Source of the DNA: Bacillota bacterium
GTDB taxonomy: Bacteria > Bacillota_E > Sulfobacillia > Sulfobacillales > Sulfobacillaceae
Assembly (NCBI GenBank): GCA_021820645.1
Contig: JAKADJ010000065.1
Location: 1 to 9,739 of the forward strand
DNA length: 9,739 nucleotides
Direction of reading: 5' to 3'
In this document: one piece after another, positions 1-6,287 of the stretch
Layout of the letters: each line of letters begins with the position of its first letter
Numbering within the stretch: position 1 is the stretch's first letter
Translations under genes and position numbers: made by a program
Notes under the pieces: model-generated
What the model saw: the letters and a program-made list of their open reading frames with translations, nothing else
What the model was told of the DNA's origin: nothing
Database searches by the model: none

Positions 1-775
1 GTTGGAGCGCCAAAATTTTCTTTCCAGACTCCGCATAGGAAGCCAGTTGGGCAACATTATGTTGAGCCCGTTCGGTCGCGCCCGCGATATCGCCCCCATC
101 GAGAGCAGGCATCCCACAACATCGGAGATTGTCCGGCACTGCCGCGTGAATCCCATTGTGCTCTAAAATTTTTATGGCTGCCTGACCAATTTCGGATTCA
201 TGATATTCCACGGTACAGGTGGAAAAAATGACGACATCGGGGTCCGCGACCCGCGTTTGATGTGTTTTAACCCAAGCAGAAAAGCGCGTCAAAGCAAATT
301 TGGGTAAGTGTCGACGTCGGTCAATCCCTAAACGACGCTCCATTTGGCGCCGAATCAAAGGTTGGGTCAGACTCCAGTTCGAGAGGCTCGGGACGATCGT
401 CCCGAGTTTGCCAGATCGTTCCGGATCCCCCAGAAACTTGTCACTGGCACTCATACCGGTTTTTCGGGTGCGAATAGCCTTGGACCGCAACATAAGCCGA
501 GGAAAGTCCAGGTCAAATCGATGAGGTGGCACGTAGGGACATTTTACATAGCAAAGCTTACACTGGTAGCATAAATCAGCAACGTGTGCCATTTCACCCA
601 TAGTCAGCAGATCCACATCATCATCATGGCCCTCAACAGCCTCAAACAGGACCGGAAACGAGGGACAAAGATTGTGACAGAGGCGACACCCATTACACAC
701 ATCAAACGCCATCTTCATGTCGGTAGCTAGACGCGACTCATCCCAATATTCCGGTTCTCGCGGGTTATAGTCCAT
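1..775 (-). CDS. GlpC/HdrD-like Fe-S oxidoreductase (two 4Fe-4S clusters plus CCG domain), 3' end off window
   Basis: The frame is open from an ATG at 773-775 to the left edge: 258 residues, C-terminus missing. An AGGAGG at 784-789 sets the start. Residues C27, C30, C33 and C37 followed by P, and C69, C72, C75 and C79 followed by P, form two classic CxxCxxCxxxCP ferredoxin-type sites. Residues 187-221 form the first cysteine-rich CCG domain (STC, then CCGMP at 219-223). A second CCG domain is expected beyond the edge, since family members run to roughly 430-450 residues. This is the architecture of GlpC and of the HdrD/heterodisulfide-reductase-related electron carriers, which pass electrons to or from quinones or thiols. 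It lies 71 nt behind rubrerythrin on the same strand. From memory, this pairing recurs in bacteria, often with a DUF3501 gene; that gene would lie off the left edge. No GlpA or GlpB is visible, so a role in glycerol-3-phosphate oxidation is doubtful. An electron-supply role for the rubrerythrin is inference. Confidence 0.88.
   Translation of the reverse strand, partial: MDYNPREPEYWDESRLATDMKMAFDVCNGCRLCHNLCPSFPVLFEAVEGHDDDVDLLTMGEMAHVADLCYQCKLCYVKCPYVPPHRFDLDFPRLMLRSKAIRTRKTGMSASDKFLGDPERSGKLGTIVPSLSNWSLTQPLIRRQMERRLGIDRRRHLPKFALTRFSAWVKTHQTRVADPDVVIFSTCTVEYHESEIGQAAIKILEHNGIHAAVPDNLRCCGMPALDGGDIAGATERAQHNVAQLASYAESGKKILALQ
387..406. repeat. 20-bp perfect palindrome inside the Fe-S oxidoreductase gene
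   Basis: Positions 387-406 read the same on both strands for all 20 bases, centred between 396 and 397 on a CGATCG core. On the coding strand it covers the codons of residues L124 to S130, between the ferredoxin-like half and the CCG domain. It could form a tight hairpin or be bound by a dimeric protein, but it may simply be chance plus coding constraint. Confidence 0.6.
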
Positions 776-818
776 GATGGATTCCTCCTGCAACGTGGGG
801 TAGGCCTTACCAATGGAA

Positions 819-839
819 GGGGGCCGAATCTCGGCCCCC
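819..839 (-). other. Intercistronic GC-rich hairpin between rubrerythrin and the Fe-S gene
   Basis: Nine uninterrupted pairs (819-827 with 831-839) close a 3-nt loop, starting 7 nt after the rubrerythrin stop codon. The coding (minus) strand continues TTCCATT rather than a clean U-run, so it is a poor terminator by itself. It sits where a partial terminator or a 3'-end stabiliser would let rubrerythrin be made in excess of the downstream Fe-S protein. That role is inferred. Confidence 0.6.
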
Positions 840-846
840 CACACAC

Positions 847-1272
847 CTAGTCCTTACCGAGGGTGTCTAAGCCTTTGGTAAATCGCCCTGCATGGCTCTT
901 CTCAGCACGTGCCAAGGTCTCGAACCATTCGGCAATCTCATCAAATCCTTCTTCGCGAGCTTCTTTCGCAAACCCTGGATACATCTGGGTATATTCGTAT
1001 GTTTCACCTTCAATGGCGCTCTTTAGGTTTTGCTCAGTGCTCCCGACTGCGACGCCCGTGACCGGATCCCCCACTTCTTCTAAGAACTCAAAGTGTCCAA
1101 ACGCATGACCGGTTTCGCCTTCCGCAACGTTTCGGAACAGTCCCGCTACCTCTGGTTGTCCTTCCACGTCCGCCTTTTGTGCAAAGTATAGATACCGGCG
1201 ATTAGCCTGGGACTCGCCAGCGAAAGCCTCTTTAAGATTGCCGTGCGTCTTGCTGTTCAGTAATGCGGCCAT
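847..1272 (-). CDS. Rubrerythrin, short form without rubredoxin domain
   Basis: This is a 141-residue ferritin-like four-helix protein. Rubrerythrins use a diiron centre to reduce hydrogen peroxide in the cytoplasm, taking electrons from rubredoxin-like or other carriers. Expected ligands are visible: E20 in [11 protein letters not shown]53 and H56 in EGETGH, E90 and E93 in [12 protein letters not shown], and E124 and H127 in AEKSH. The protein ends soon after the last helix, with no CxxC pair. The C-terminal rubredoxin domain of classical rubrerythrin is therefore absent, as in sulerythrin-type proteins, and the electron donor must be a separate protein. The next gene, a multi-cluster Fe-S protein, is an obvious candidate (inference). 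The ATG at 1270-1272 is preceded by GGGGAGG at 1281-1287. A PerR-like inverted repeat lies 42-56 nt upstream of the start. It may belong to the same transcription unit as the Fe-S gene. Confidence 0.95.
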   Translation of the reverse strand: MAALLNSKTHGNLKEAFAGESQANRRYLYFAQKADVEGQPEVAGLFRNVAEGETGHAFGHFEFLEEVGDPVTGVAVGSTEQNLKSAIEGETYEYTQMYPGFAKEAREEGFDEIAEWFETLARAEKSHAGRFTKGLDTLGKD

Positions 1273-1313
1273 TCTATGTGCCTCCCCTTCTCAAACCTAT
1301 TAAAATACTTACC

Positions 1314-1328
1314 TAAGAATCATTCTAA
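1314..1328 (-). promoter_or_regulatory. PerR/Fur-family-like 7-1-7 inverted repeat in the rubrerythrin promoter
   Basis: On the minus strand the sequence is TTAGAATGATTCTTA. Its two 7-mers are inverted with one mismatch, and it agrees with the Bacillus PerR box TTATAATNATTATAA at all but three of the 14 defined positions. Downstream on the same strand is a possible -10 (TATTTT at 1302-1307, or TTTAAT at 1299-1304). The box would overlap the -35 region, a position suited to repression. Peroxide control of a rubrerythrin fits PerR biology, but the regulator itself is not in the window. Confidence 0.5.
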
Positions 1329-1338
1329 ACTGAGGCCA

Positions 1339-1350
1339 TTGCTTAAGCAA
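1339..1350. promoter_or_regulatory. 12-bp perfect palindrome in the divergent intergenic region
   Basis: TTGCTTAAGCAA is perfectly self-complementary. It lies 10 bp from the PerR-like box, between the divergent rubrerythrin and His-rich-protein genes, upstream of CATAAA at 1352-1357. Its size and place suit an operator for a dimeric regulator of the rightward genes. No protein can be assigned. Confidence 0.35.
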
Positions 1351-1391
1351 GCATAAAACCTCGACTCAACGGACTACGTCTTTGGTCTTAG

Positions 1392-1424
1392 ATCCGTTCT
1401 AGGTCCCTAGTCGGATGGCTTTTT
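1392..1424 (+). terminator. Terminator-like hairpin in the leader of the His-rich gene
   Basis: ATCCG (1392-1396) pairs with CGGAT (1412-1416). CTAGG (1399-1403) pairs with CCTAG (1406-1410), although a 2-nt loop means the innermost pair is probably open. A small internal bulge separates the two stem parts. A run of five T follows at 1420-1424, 3 nt after the stem. No rightward gene ends upstream, so this is not an ordinary gene-end terminator. It could be a leader attenuator, or a block against antisense transcription. It is modest in strength. Confidence 0.4.
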
Positions 1425-1487
1425 CCCAGCACCCGTCCATACTGAAGAATGTCCAGATTGCCCATAGGCGCAGAGGAGGTTTTTCTC

Positions 1488-2861
1488 ATGCATCAAGAAT
1501 ATCAATGGCCGCGTAGGTTAGATGCTGCGTTAAAAGAGATCGAATCATTAGACCGTCCCGACATCGCACCATGGTTGCGAGACCAGCGTCAGGAGCATTG
1601 GAGTGATGCCACCATCCATCTTCGGTTAGCCTTGGCGTCATCCCGATATATCGACCATCACGGTCCTTATATCGGACATGGAACCTTTAACGGTGGCCCT
1701 ATGCTACGGGCATCCACTCTATTGGACCAAGCGTACCGCGACTTGGCGCTGTTGCAGACCACCACCTACGTGGTGGATTTACTCCAGAATCCAAACTATG
1801 GACCGTATCTTCTCATGCATATGAATCCCGTATTGGAATCCACTCCCGAGGCATCAAAGCGAGCCTTTCTGCAGTCACTCGAAGCCGGGGACCAGGTTCT
1901 GGCAGCCGAGCATCGAATGATCGGGCTGCTCCATCAAATCAGCGCGGAGGTGCCCGACATCCTCAGATACGCAAGTCTCCTGCAATACGGCGAAAATGAG
2001 CATCGGCTTTTGATGGTGCATCGCAGTCTCCAATTAGTGGACGATAGCGCTGGTTGGCTTTTCGCCGAACCCATTCTACGGGCAGCCACGCAATATCTAG
2101 CGAGTCGCCCGAGCGTCATCGTCCCAGAATCTCCTCAGTGGCCTCAGAACACGACAGGACTCATCAGCGCTCTCGACCCCATCGACGCCAAGGCCATCTA
2201 CCAGGCGATAGACCGGCTGCAAAACGTTTCCTTTGGTGAGGAGCCCGCGGTGATTCATGACTTAATCGCGCAGCAGATGAATCCATCGAGCCTCTACGAA
2301 GCCCTCTCATTAACCGCGAGTCACATCTTAAGTCAGACTCATTTCGATGCGCACGGTGTCACCGGTGTCCACTGCCTTATGGATCTGCTCCACGATACCC
2401 ACACGCCAGAGACCATCCGTGACGGAGCATGGGTCTCTGTCTTATCCGGTTCACGGATTCGGCGTCAAAAGGCAATCCGCGGCGAATGGCGGAAGCTTCC
2501 CCCGGTATCCGGTCATCCTGTGAGCTTAGATACAATCCGCGAAGTACTCTCCGGCCATTCCGATGGTCTCGAGGCCATCCAAGTTATCGGCAATTACTTA
2601 TTGGCTGGTGGTAATCCTCGGGCACTGACTCAAATTCTCATGCAATACGCCTTGACAACCGCCGGTCCCTTTGACGCCATTCATAACGTGAAAATGCTGT
2701 GGGGCCAACTCCAAGAGACACAGCGGTCTCGACTGCCACAGGAATCCTGGAGGCACTTAGCCGCAGGAGCCCGGGTCATCGTCGAAACCGCCACGTCCGA
2801 ACGCCGCGAGGCTCTACCCATCCTGGATATGTGGCATCAATTCCATCCGATCCAGCCCTAA
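1488..2861 (+). CDS. Unrecognised His-rich, mainly helical protein
   Basis: The longest frame opens at 1449, but GAGGAGG at 1473-1479 stands 8 nt before the in-frame ATG at 1488, giving 457 residues. I do not recognise the family. There is no signal peptide, transmembrane segment or nucleotide-binding motif. The sequence reads as alpha-helical with clustered histidines: HHGPYIGHG at 57-65, AEHR at 140-143, GENEHR at 168-173 and HFDAHGVTGVH at 285-295. Two acidic-His pairs about 30 residues apart plus the HxxxHGVTGVH element suggest a metal-binding or oxygenase-like fold. The spacing faintly recalls questin-oxidase-like proteins, but this is not enough for an assignment. It is divergent from rubrerythrin and lies 74 nt ahead of a small membrane protein on the same strand, so the two may be co-transcribed. 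Confidence is high that this is a gene and low for any function. Confidence 0.85.
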   Translation: MHQEYQWPRRLDAALKEIESLDRPDIAPWLRDQRQEHWSDATIHLRLALASSRYIDHHGPYIGHGTFNGGPMLRASTLLDQAYRDLALLQTTTYVVDLLQNPNYGPYLLMHMNPVLESTPEASKRAFLQSLEAGDQVLAAEHRMIGLLHQISAEVPDILRYASLLQYGENEHRLLMVHRSLQLVDDSAGWLFAEPILRAATQYLASRPSVIVPESPQWPQNTTGLISALDPIDAKAIYQAIDRLQNVSFGEEPAVIHDLIAQQMNPSSLYEALSLTASHILSQTHFDAHGVTGVHCLMDLLHDTHTPETIRDGAWVSVLSGSRIRRQKAIRGEWRKLPPVSGHPVSLDTIREVLSGHSDGLEAIQVIGNYLLAGGNPRALTQILMQYALTTAGPFDAIHNVKMLWGQLQETQRSRLPQESWRHLAAGARVIVETATSERREALPILDMWHQFHPIQP

Positions 2862-2935
2862 GTTCCCGGAGTCCTATTCTTCATTGCCGAGCATATCCAT
2901 AAGATCAACCAGTCGATGGAGGAGGCCTCACGCAT

Positions 2936-3286
2936 TTGGCTTACCGATTGCGAATCCGGCCCTTGTATGTTGGGCTAGCCCTGAGCACTATTATCACGGT
3001 CGCATTATCTGCTCTGCTCTACAGTGAAACGGTGGAGTTCCTGGTGATTGCGATCGTGCTCGCGCTGGGCATCATGGCGTGCCAAGCAACGGGCCTCTTG
3101 GCATTCCGCTCCAGTCATGACATGATGGCCACGATGGTAGGCGGTACGGCCGGTGGCCTAATTGGGGGACTTATCGTGTTACTGCTCATGCCGTCTCATT
3201 GCGATGGACACACCATGACCATGATGACGGATAGCATGGCGGGCATGGTGGGATGCACCCTTGCCGGGTGGCAGCACTATCGATAG
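2936..3286 (+). CDS. Small multi-pass membrane protein with Met/His/Cys-rich segment
   Basis: The frame of 116 residues starts at a TTG (2936-2938), supported by GGAGGAGG at 2918-2925, 10 nt upstream; no in-frame ATG fits as well. Hydrophobic segments lie at about residues 11-29, 34-57 and 66-85, with a weaker one at about 101-112. Between the last two, residues 85-107 carry M85, H88, C89, H92, M94, M96, M97, M101, M104 and C107, and a second cluster (H61, M63, M64, M67) precedes segment three. Met/His/Cys clusters at membrane edges are typical of copper- or silver-handling proteins, so metal sensing or transport is a reasonable guess. No named family is recognised. The third segment is rich in glycine (GGTAGGLIGG), which favours tight helix packing. 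It lies downstream of the His-rich protein and converges on the acetyltransferase gene 31 nt away. Confidence 0.75.
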   Translation: MAYRLRIRPLYVGLALSTIITVALSALLYSETVEFLVIAIVLALGIMACQATGLLAFRSSHDMMATMVGGTAGGLIGGLIVLLLMPSHCDGHTMTMMTDSMAGMVGCTLAGWQHYR

Positions 3287-3317
3287 CGCGGGTCTTCGCC
3301 CAGTGCCCCGAACGCGG

Positions 3318-4013
3318 CTAGATTCGCGATAAGATATAGCGCGGGGAAGGCAGACGCTCAAATCCCCTGGGCACCCACCCCTGAGCCAAGTAGTCCATGA
3401 ATTGAGTCCTCACGTGCCTTTGCCACGCTGCAGCCGAACCCAAATCGGTCTCTTTCAGCGTTCCGATATCTGGCGGAATCTCAATCTCGAGGATCCGGTC
3501 ACGGCCAAGAGCGGTGGGGAGCGCAAAAGGATCGACGCTCCATTCGCAAAACACCCGATCGGTCGGCAATCCCCGGTTTAAGTTGCTATCCAAAATTCCA
3601 TAATAGTCCAGGAAGTAACGGGTTATTTGAGCTCCCAAGACCGCTAAATTAAAATGTGCATTACTGGCGCGTAGCGGATCGAACGTCCAGCCAATCCGGG
3701 GATACCCGCGACGATGAGCCCACTCGCGCTGCGCCAACTTGAGTGCTCGCCCCACCCCTCGTGCTCGGTAGGGCGCCAAAACCCCTGCCTGATGTGAATG
3801 CAAGTACCAACCATTCTCATCGCGGGCAGCCATCGCCATTGCAAATCCAATCCACACCTCATCCTCCATGGCTCCCCAGATCCCGCCCCCGTGATCAGCC
3901 ATGACCCGCATAATCGACGTCGGCACAGGATCTGGATTGCCCCAGATGGCTTGTTCCAACCCCGGTATCTGTTGTAAATCTGACACCTCAGTCAGTTCCT
4001 TGATCAGGACCAT
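3318..4013 (-). CDS. GNAT-family acyltransferase, COG3375 type
   Basis: This 231-residue protein moves an acyl group from acyl-CoA to an amine. The acyl-CoA pyrophosphate loop is at residues 82-90 (YRARGVGRA), after the strand HQAGVLAP. The block WTFDPLRASNAHFNL at 109-123, then a YFLDYYG segment and GLPTDRVFCEW at 148-158, are hallmarks of the COG3375 predicted acetyltransferases. From memory, some members of this group lie beside N-succinylamino-acid racemase genes and act as D-amino-acid N-succinyltransferases. No such racemase is present here, so the substrate is open. The ATG at 4011-4013 has only a G-rich, weak ribosome-binding site (GAGGGGGCGG). It is a single gene, convergent with the membrane protein, with no clear terminator between them. 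Confidence 0.88.
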   Translation of the reverse strand: MVLIKELTEVSDLQQIPGLEQAIWGNPDPVPTSIMRVMADHGGGIWGAMEDEVWIGFAMAMAARDENGWYLHSHQAGVLAPYRARGVGRALKLAQREWAHRRGYPRIGWTFDPLRASNAHFNLAVLGAQITRYFLDYYGILDSNLNRGLPTDRVFCEWSVDPFALPTALGRDRILEIEIPPDIGTLKETDLGSAAAWQRHVRTQFMDYLAQGWVPRGFERLPSPRYILSRI

Positions 4014-4084
4014 AATCCACCGCCCCCTCTGCCTACCCTATGGTCAGAAGATCCCACCGGCTACTAATGCAAGGAAAATATTCA

Positions 4085-4102
4085 AATTGTGGGCAATTGT
4101 GG
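4085..4102. repeat. Short direct repeat upstream of the acetyltransferase
   Basis: AATTGTGG occurs at 4085-4092 and again at 4095-4102, a 10-bp period equal to about one helical turn. It lies about 70-90 bp upstream of the acetyltransferase start. It could be a tandem binding site for a regulator. Evidence is limited to the repeat itself. Confidence 0.3.
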
Positions 4103-4181
4103 TGATGAAGATCCTCGGCTAAAGGGTTGCCGATCACGGGTTTGGGATATGTCGGATACCGGCAGAAAGAGCACCATATTC

Positions 4182-4235
4182 TCCCTCCCCGCGACACGAG
4201 GCCTTGCAGTGGTAGCCTCGTGTCGCGGGGAGGGA
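4182..4235. repeat. 21-bp perfect inverted repeat (GC-rich hairpin)
   Basis: Positions 4182-4202 pair without a mismatch with 4215-4235, leaving a 12-nt loop (CTTGCAGTGGTA). Neither side carries a T-run, so it is not a standard intrinsic terminator on either strand. It lies between the divergent acetyltransferase and methyltransferase genes, 128 bp before the latter. Possible roles are an operator, an RNA processing or stability element, a transcription insulator, or a copy of a dispersed intergenic repeat. The perfect stem implies recent origin or selection. Confidence 0.85.
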
Positions 4236-4362
4236 CCGTTGCTAAGGAAAATTGTCGAACCCTCTACGAACAGAGTTCCATAGATTACGCGCTCCAGTCG
4301 GCGCAAAAAACGCCACGCCCCATATGATATGGAATAAATCACCAATGCTGAGGAGGTTCGGT

Positions 4363-5193
4363 ATGCAAATAACCGTCGCTGAGGAAACCAGGATCGTAAC
4401 ACTCGACCCCCATACTCCCATCGATTTATCACTCCCATCGCAAGGTTCCCATGAGAATTCCGTGAAGGCTCTACGACCTGAAGATGATACGCCGCGCGGG
4501 ACGGTGCCGTACCTGGAGACTCTCTCTACTATCCATCGTGTATTGGACCCCCGAACCTACCTCGAGATCGGGGTATGGCTGGGTAACAGTCTTAGTCTAG
4601 CTCGTTGTCCATCTATCGGCATCGACCCAGCTCCCGACATTAAAACCATCATTCACCCCGCCACCCGAATATTTACCATGACCTCGGATCAATTTTTTAC
4701 CGAACAAGCGGCCACGGCGATTTCTACCCCGATCGATCTCGCTTTCATCGACGGCATGCACTTGTTGGAGTTTGTCCTACGCGATTTTATGTATGTCGAG
4801 CGTCATGCAACTCCCCAGTCACTCATCGTCATTGATGACATTTTTCCGTCCCACCCAGCCCAGGCAGATAGGAGTCGAAGGACTGGAACCTGGATGGGAG
4901 ATGTATGGAAATTGCTCCCGATCCTATCACAATTGCGTCCCGACCTCGTCCTCATCCCGATAGATACCTGGCCTTCGGGGCTACTTCTGGTTACGGCACT
5001 GGACCCAAGTAATCGAACCCTCTGGTACACCTACAACCAGATAGTGACCCACTTTAGCCACGATATCGCCCCTCCCCTATCCATACTTGGGCGCGAAGGT
5101 GTCTATCCGCCTGCCATTGTCGACCCATTCTTGCGCACCTTAAAATCACTACGGCCCTTGACAACACACCGCCGTCTCAAGACATCTCCATAG
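4363..5193 (+). CDS. Class I SAM-dependent methyltransferase (Methyltransf_24 type)
   Basis: The frame is open from 4252, but AGGAGG at 4351-4356 stands 6 nt before the ATG at 4363, giving 276 residues. Motif I, which binds S-adenosylmethionine, is YLEIGVWLG at 66-74. IGIDPAP at 85-91 corresponds to the acidic end of strand 2. LAFIDGMHLLEFVLRDF near 126-142 and LIVIDDIFP at 154-162 match the FIDGxHxxxxVxxDF and DD-containing strand of the Methyltransf_24 / cephalosporin-hydroxylase-like group. Members of this group often modify sugars or secondary metabolites, but the substrate cannot be read here. GDVWK at 179-183 is also common in these proteins. It is a single gene with no sugar or secondary-metabolite genes next to it. 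The 21-bp inverted repeat sits upstream. No convincing promoter was found; TATGAT at 4323-4328 is a possible -10 without a partner. Confidence 0.85.
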   Translation: MQITVAEETRIVTLDPHTPIDLSLPSQGSHENSVKALRPEDDTPRGTVPYLETLSTIHRVLDPRTYLEIGVWLGNSLSLARCPSIGIDPAPDIKTIIHPATRIFTMTSDQFFTEQAATAISTPIDLAFIDGMHLLEFVLRDFMYVERHATPQSLIVIDDIFPSHPAQADRSRRTGTWMGDVWKLLPILSQLRPDLVLIPIDTWPSGLLLVTALDPSNRTLWYTYNQIVTHFSHDIAPPLSILGREGVYPPAIVDPFLRTLKSLRPLTTHRRLKTSP

Positions 5194-5353
5194 CCGATGG
5201 TCAGATCCCGTCATTCCTTCAATCCAACCTTGCTTGACGGTCCCCCGCATTTTGATGGGTTTCCCTAGGTTCTCGGCCGCTACGAATGCAGGTGACTACC
5301 AACATTGGCTGGCGACACACAAATTTTTCCTACACCACGGTTAGGATACCTCG

Positions 5354-5391
5354 TGGTCACCGGATGTGAGATCAGGCGCCTCCGGTGACCA
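5354..5391. repeat. 11-bp perfect inverted repeat
   Basis: TGGTCACCGGA at 5354-5364 pairs with TCCGGTGACCA at 5381-5391 around a 16-nt loop, and one G-U pair can extend it outward. No T-run follows on either strand. It lies 160 bp after the methyltransferase stop. Confidence 0.6.
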
Positions 5392-5562
5392 TGGCAATAT
5401 GATCCAATATGAGTTCAGGGAGCAGCTCATCAGCCCGCACCCCTTATTAAGCGCGTCCGTGAGCGTGTATGGATGGGGATTAGGTGTCGCAATAATCGAG
5501 AGGGCGGTCATAGCATGGATAAGATAATGCTTGAGCCAGATTCCATGCCTCCTATGAGGATC

Positions 5563-5583
5563 CCGATAGGATCCCCCTGTCGG
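5563..5583. repeat. 8-bp hairpin
   Basis: CCGATAGG at 5563-5570 pairs with CCTGTCGG at 5576-5583, with one G-U pair and a 5-nt loop. An alternative pairing (TCCTAT at 5550-5555 with ATAGGA at 5566-5571) uses the same left arm, so two mutually exclusive folds are possible. It lies in the leader region of the downstream gene. Confidence 0.4.
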
Positions 5584-5588
5584 ATTTC

Positions 5589-5650
5589 CCGGGGTCTTTG
5601 TCGGCACCGCCTATCCTCTTTCCATCGACTGCGCGGCATCAAGACCCCGG
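5589..5650. repeat. 10-bp perfect inverted repeat
   Basis: CCGGGGTCTT at 5589-5598 pairs with AAGACCCCGG at 5641-5650 across 42 nt. It sits 80-140 bp upstream of the pRiA4b-family gene and, with the hairpin just before it, could form a larger RNA structure. Confidence 0.5.
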
Positions 5651-5729
5651 TCGAGTACCCCGATTTGGATAATCCGAGGGGGTGTGGCACACTACATAAG
5701 TGAACCCGATGGATTGAGGAGGAAAAGAC

Positions 5730-6287
5730 ATGCCACAGAATCCCAATGGTGTCGGACTAACATTCGAAGTCTCATTACAGCATGTGAAACCAAGCGTCTT
5801 ACGCGAGGTGGAGGTCCCCATCACGGCAACATTTTTAGACTTTCACCAAGCCCTCCAAGCGGCCATGGGATGGACCGATAGCCATCTGTTTGAATTTAGT
5901 CGCAATGGGGTCACCGTGGTGTCACCGCATGATGACGTCCTACCGTCTCCAACTGTGTGGATGGCCGATCAACACACCTTAACTGAATGGAAGCTCCAGC
6001 CCGGCGATGCCTTTGTCTACGTCTATGACTTTGGTGATAATTGGGTCCATGAGCTTCGAGTCACCGGAACCGCACTCAATCTATCACGGCCCAGGCTAAT
6101 TGGCGGGACCGGTGCCTGCCCGCCCGAAGATGTAGGAGGACCTCCGGGATACCAACACTTTCTCGAAAGCATAGCCGATCCCAAGCACCCCGAACATAAA
6201 GATTACAAGACTTGGAGTCGAGGACGCTTCATCGCCCAATTCGATCGTGAGGCGCAAGACCAACGTCTCGCGAAACTCTTTTCGTAG
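5730..6287 (+). CDS. Plasmid pRiA4b ORF-3 family protein
   Basis: This 185-residue protein starts at an ATG with GAGGAGG at 5716-5722, 7 nt upstream. Family features are clear: the N-terminal helix FLDFHQALQAAMGW at 35-48, YDFGDNWVHE at 99-108, and ACPPEDVGGPPGYQ at 129-142, followed by a YKTW segment. These match the PRiA4_ORF3 domain (PF07929), found as stand-alone proteins and as passengers of IS1096-like elements. Its biochemical function is unknown, and its length is typical of a single-domain member. It is flanked on both sides by repeat-rich non-coding DNA, and no transposase or terminal repeats are seen. This is compatible with an accessory gene acquired by transfer, but that is inference. 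Confidence 0.9.
   Translation: MPQNPNGVGLTFEVSLQHVKPSVLREVEVPITATFLDFHQALQAAMGWTDSHLFEFSRNGVTVVSPHDDVLPSPTVWMADQHTLTEWKLQPGDAFVYVYDFGDNWVHELRVTGTALNLSRPRLIGGTGACPPEDVGGPPGYQHFLESIADPKHPEHKDYKTWSRGRFIAQFDREAQDQRLAKLFS

Larger units (their letters stand above)
5194..5729. other. Gene-poor 536-bp stretch with inverted repeats
   Basis: No frame here combines a good ribosome-binding site with a plausible protein. The longest open frame (minus strand, GTG at 5605-5607 to 5341) has unusual composition and a poor start. The stretch holds three inverted repeats, listed separately. It may be decayed sequence or a structured leader of the pRiA4b-family gene. A 29-codon frame from 5255 to 5344 looks protein-like near its end (GDYQHWLATHKFFLHHG) and could be a gene remnant. 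Confidence 0.5.

Noticed and set aside
1449..1487. N-terminal extension of the His-rich protein from the ATG at 1449
   Set aside because: The strong GAGGAGG ribosome-binding site lies inside this extension and serves the ATG at 1488.
4252..4362. N-terminal extension of the methyltransferase
   Set aside because: It has no ribosome-binding site and does not resemble the family. AGGAGG at 4351-4356 supports the ATG at 4363.
5341..5607. Minus-strand 88-codon frame
   Set aside because: It has a GTG start with a poor ribosome-binding site and low-complexity, Pro/Thr-rich composition. No motif is recognised, and inverted repeats run through it.
5730..6287. IS1096-like mobile element
   Set aside because: The pRiA4b ORF-3 domain occurs as a passenger in such elements, but no transposase, terminal inverted repeats or target duplication are visible here.
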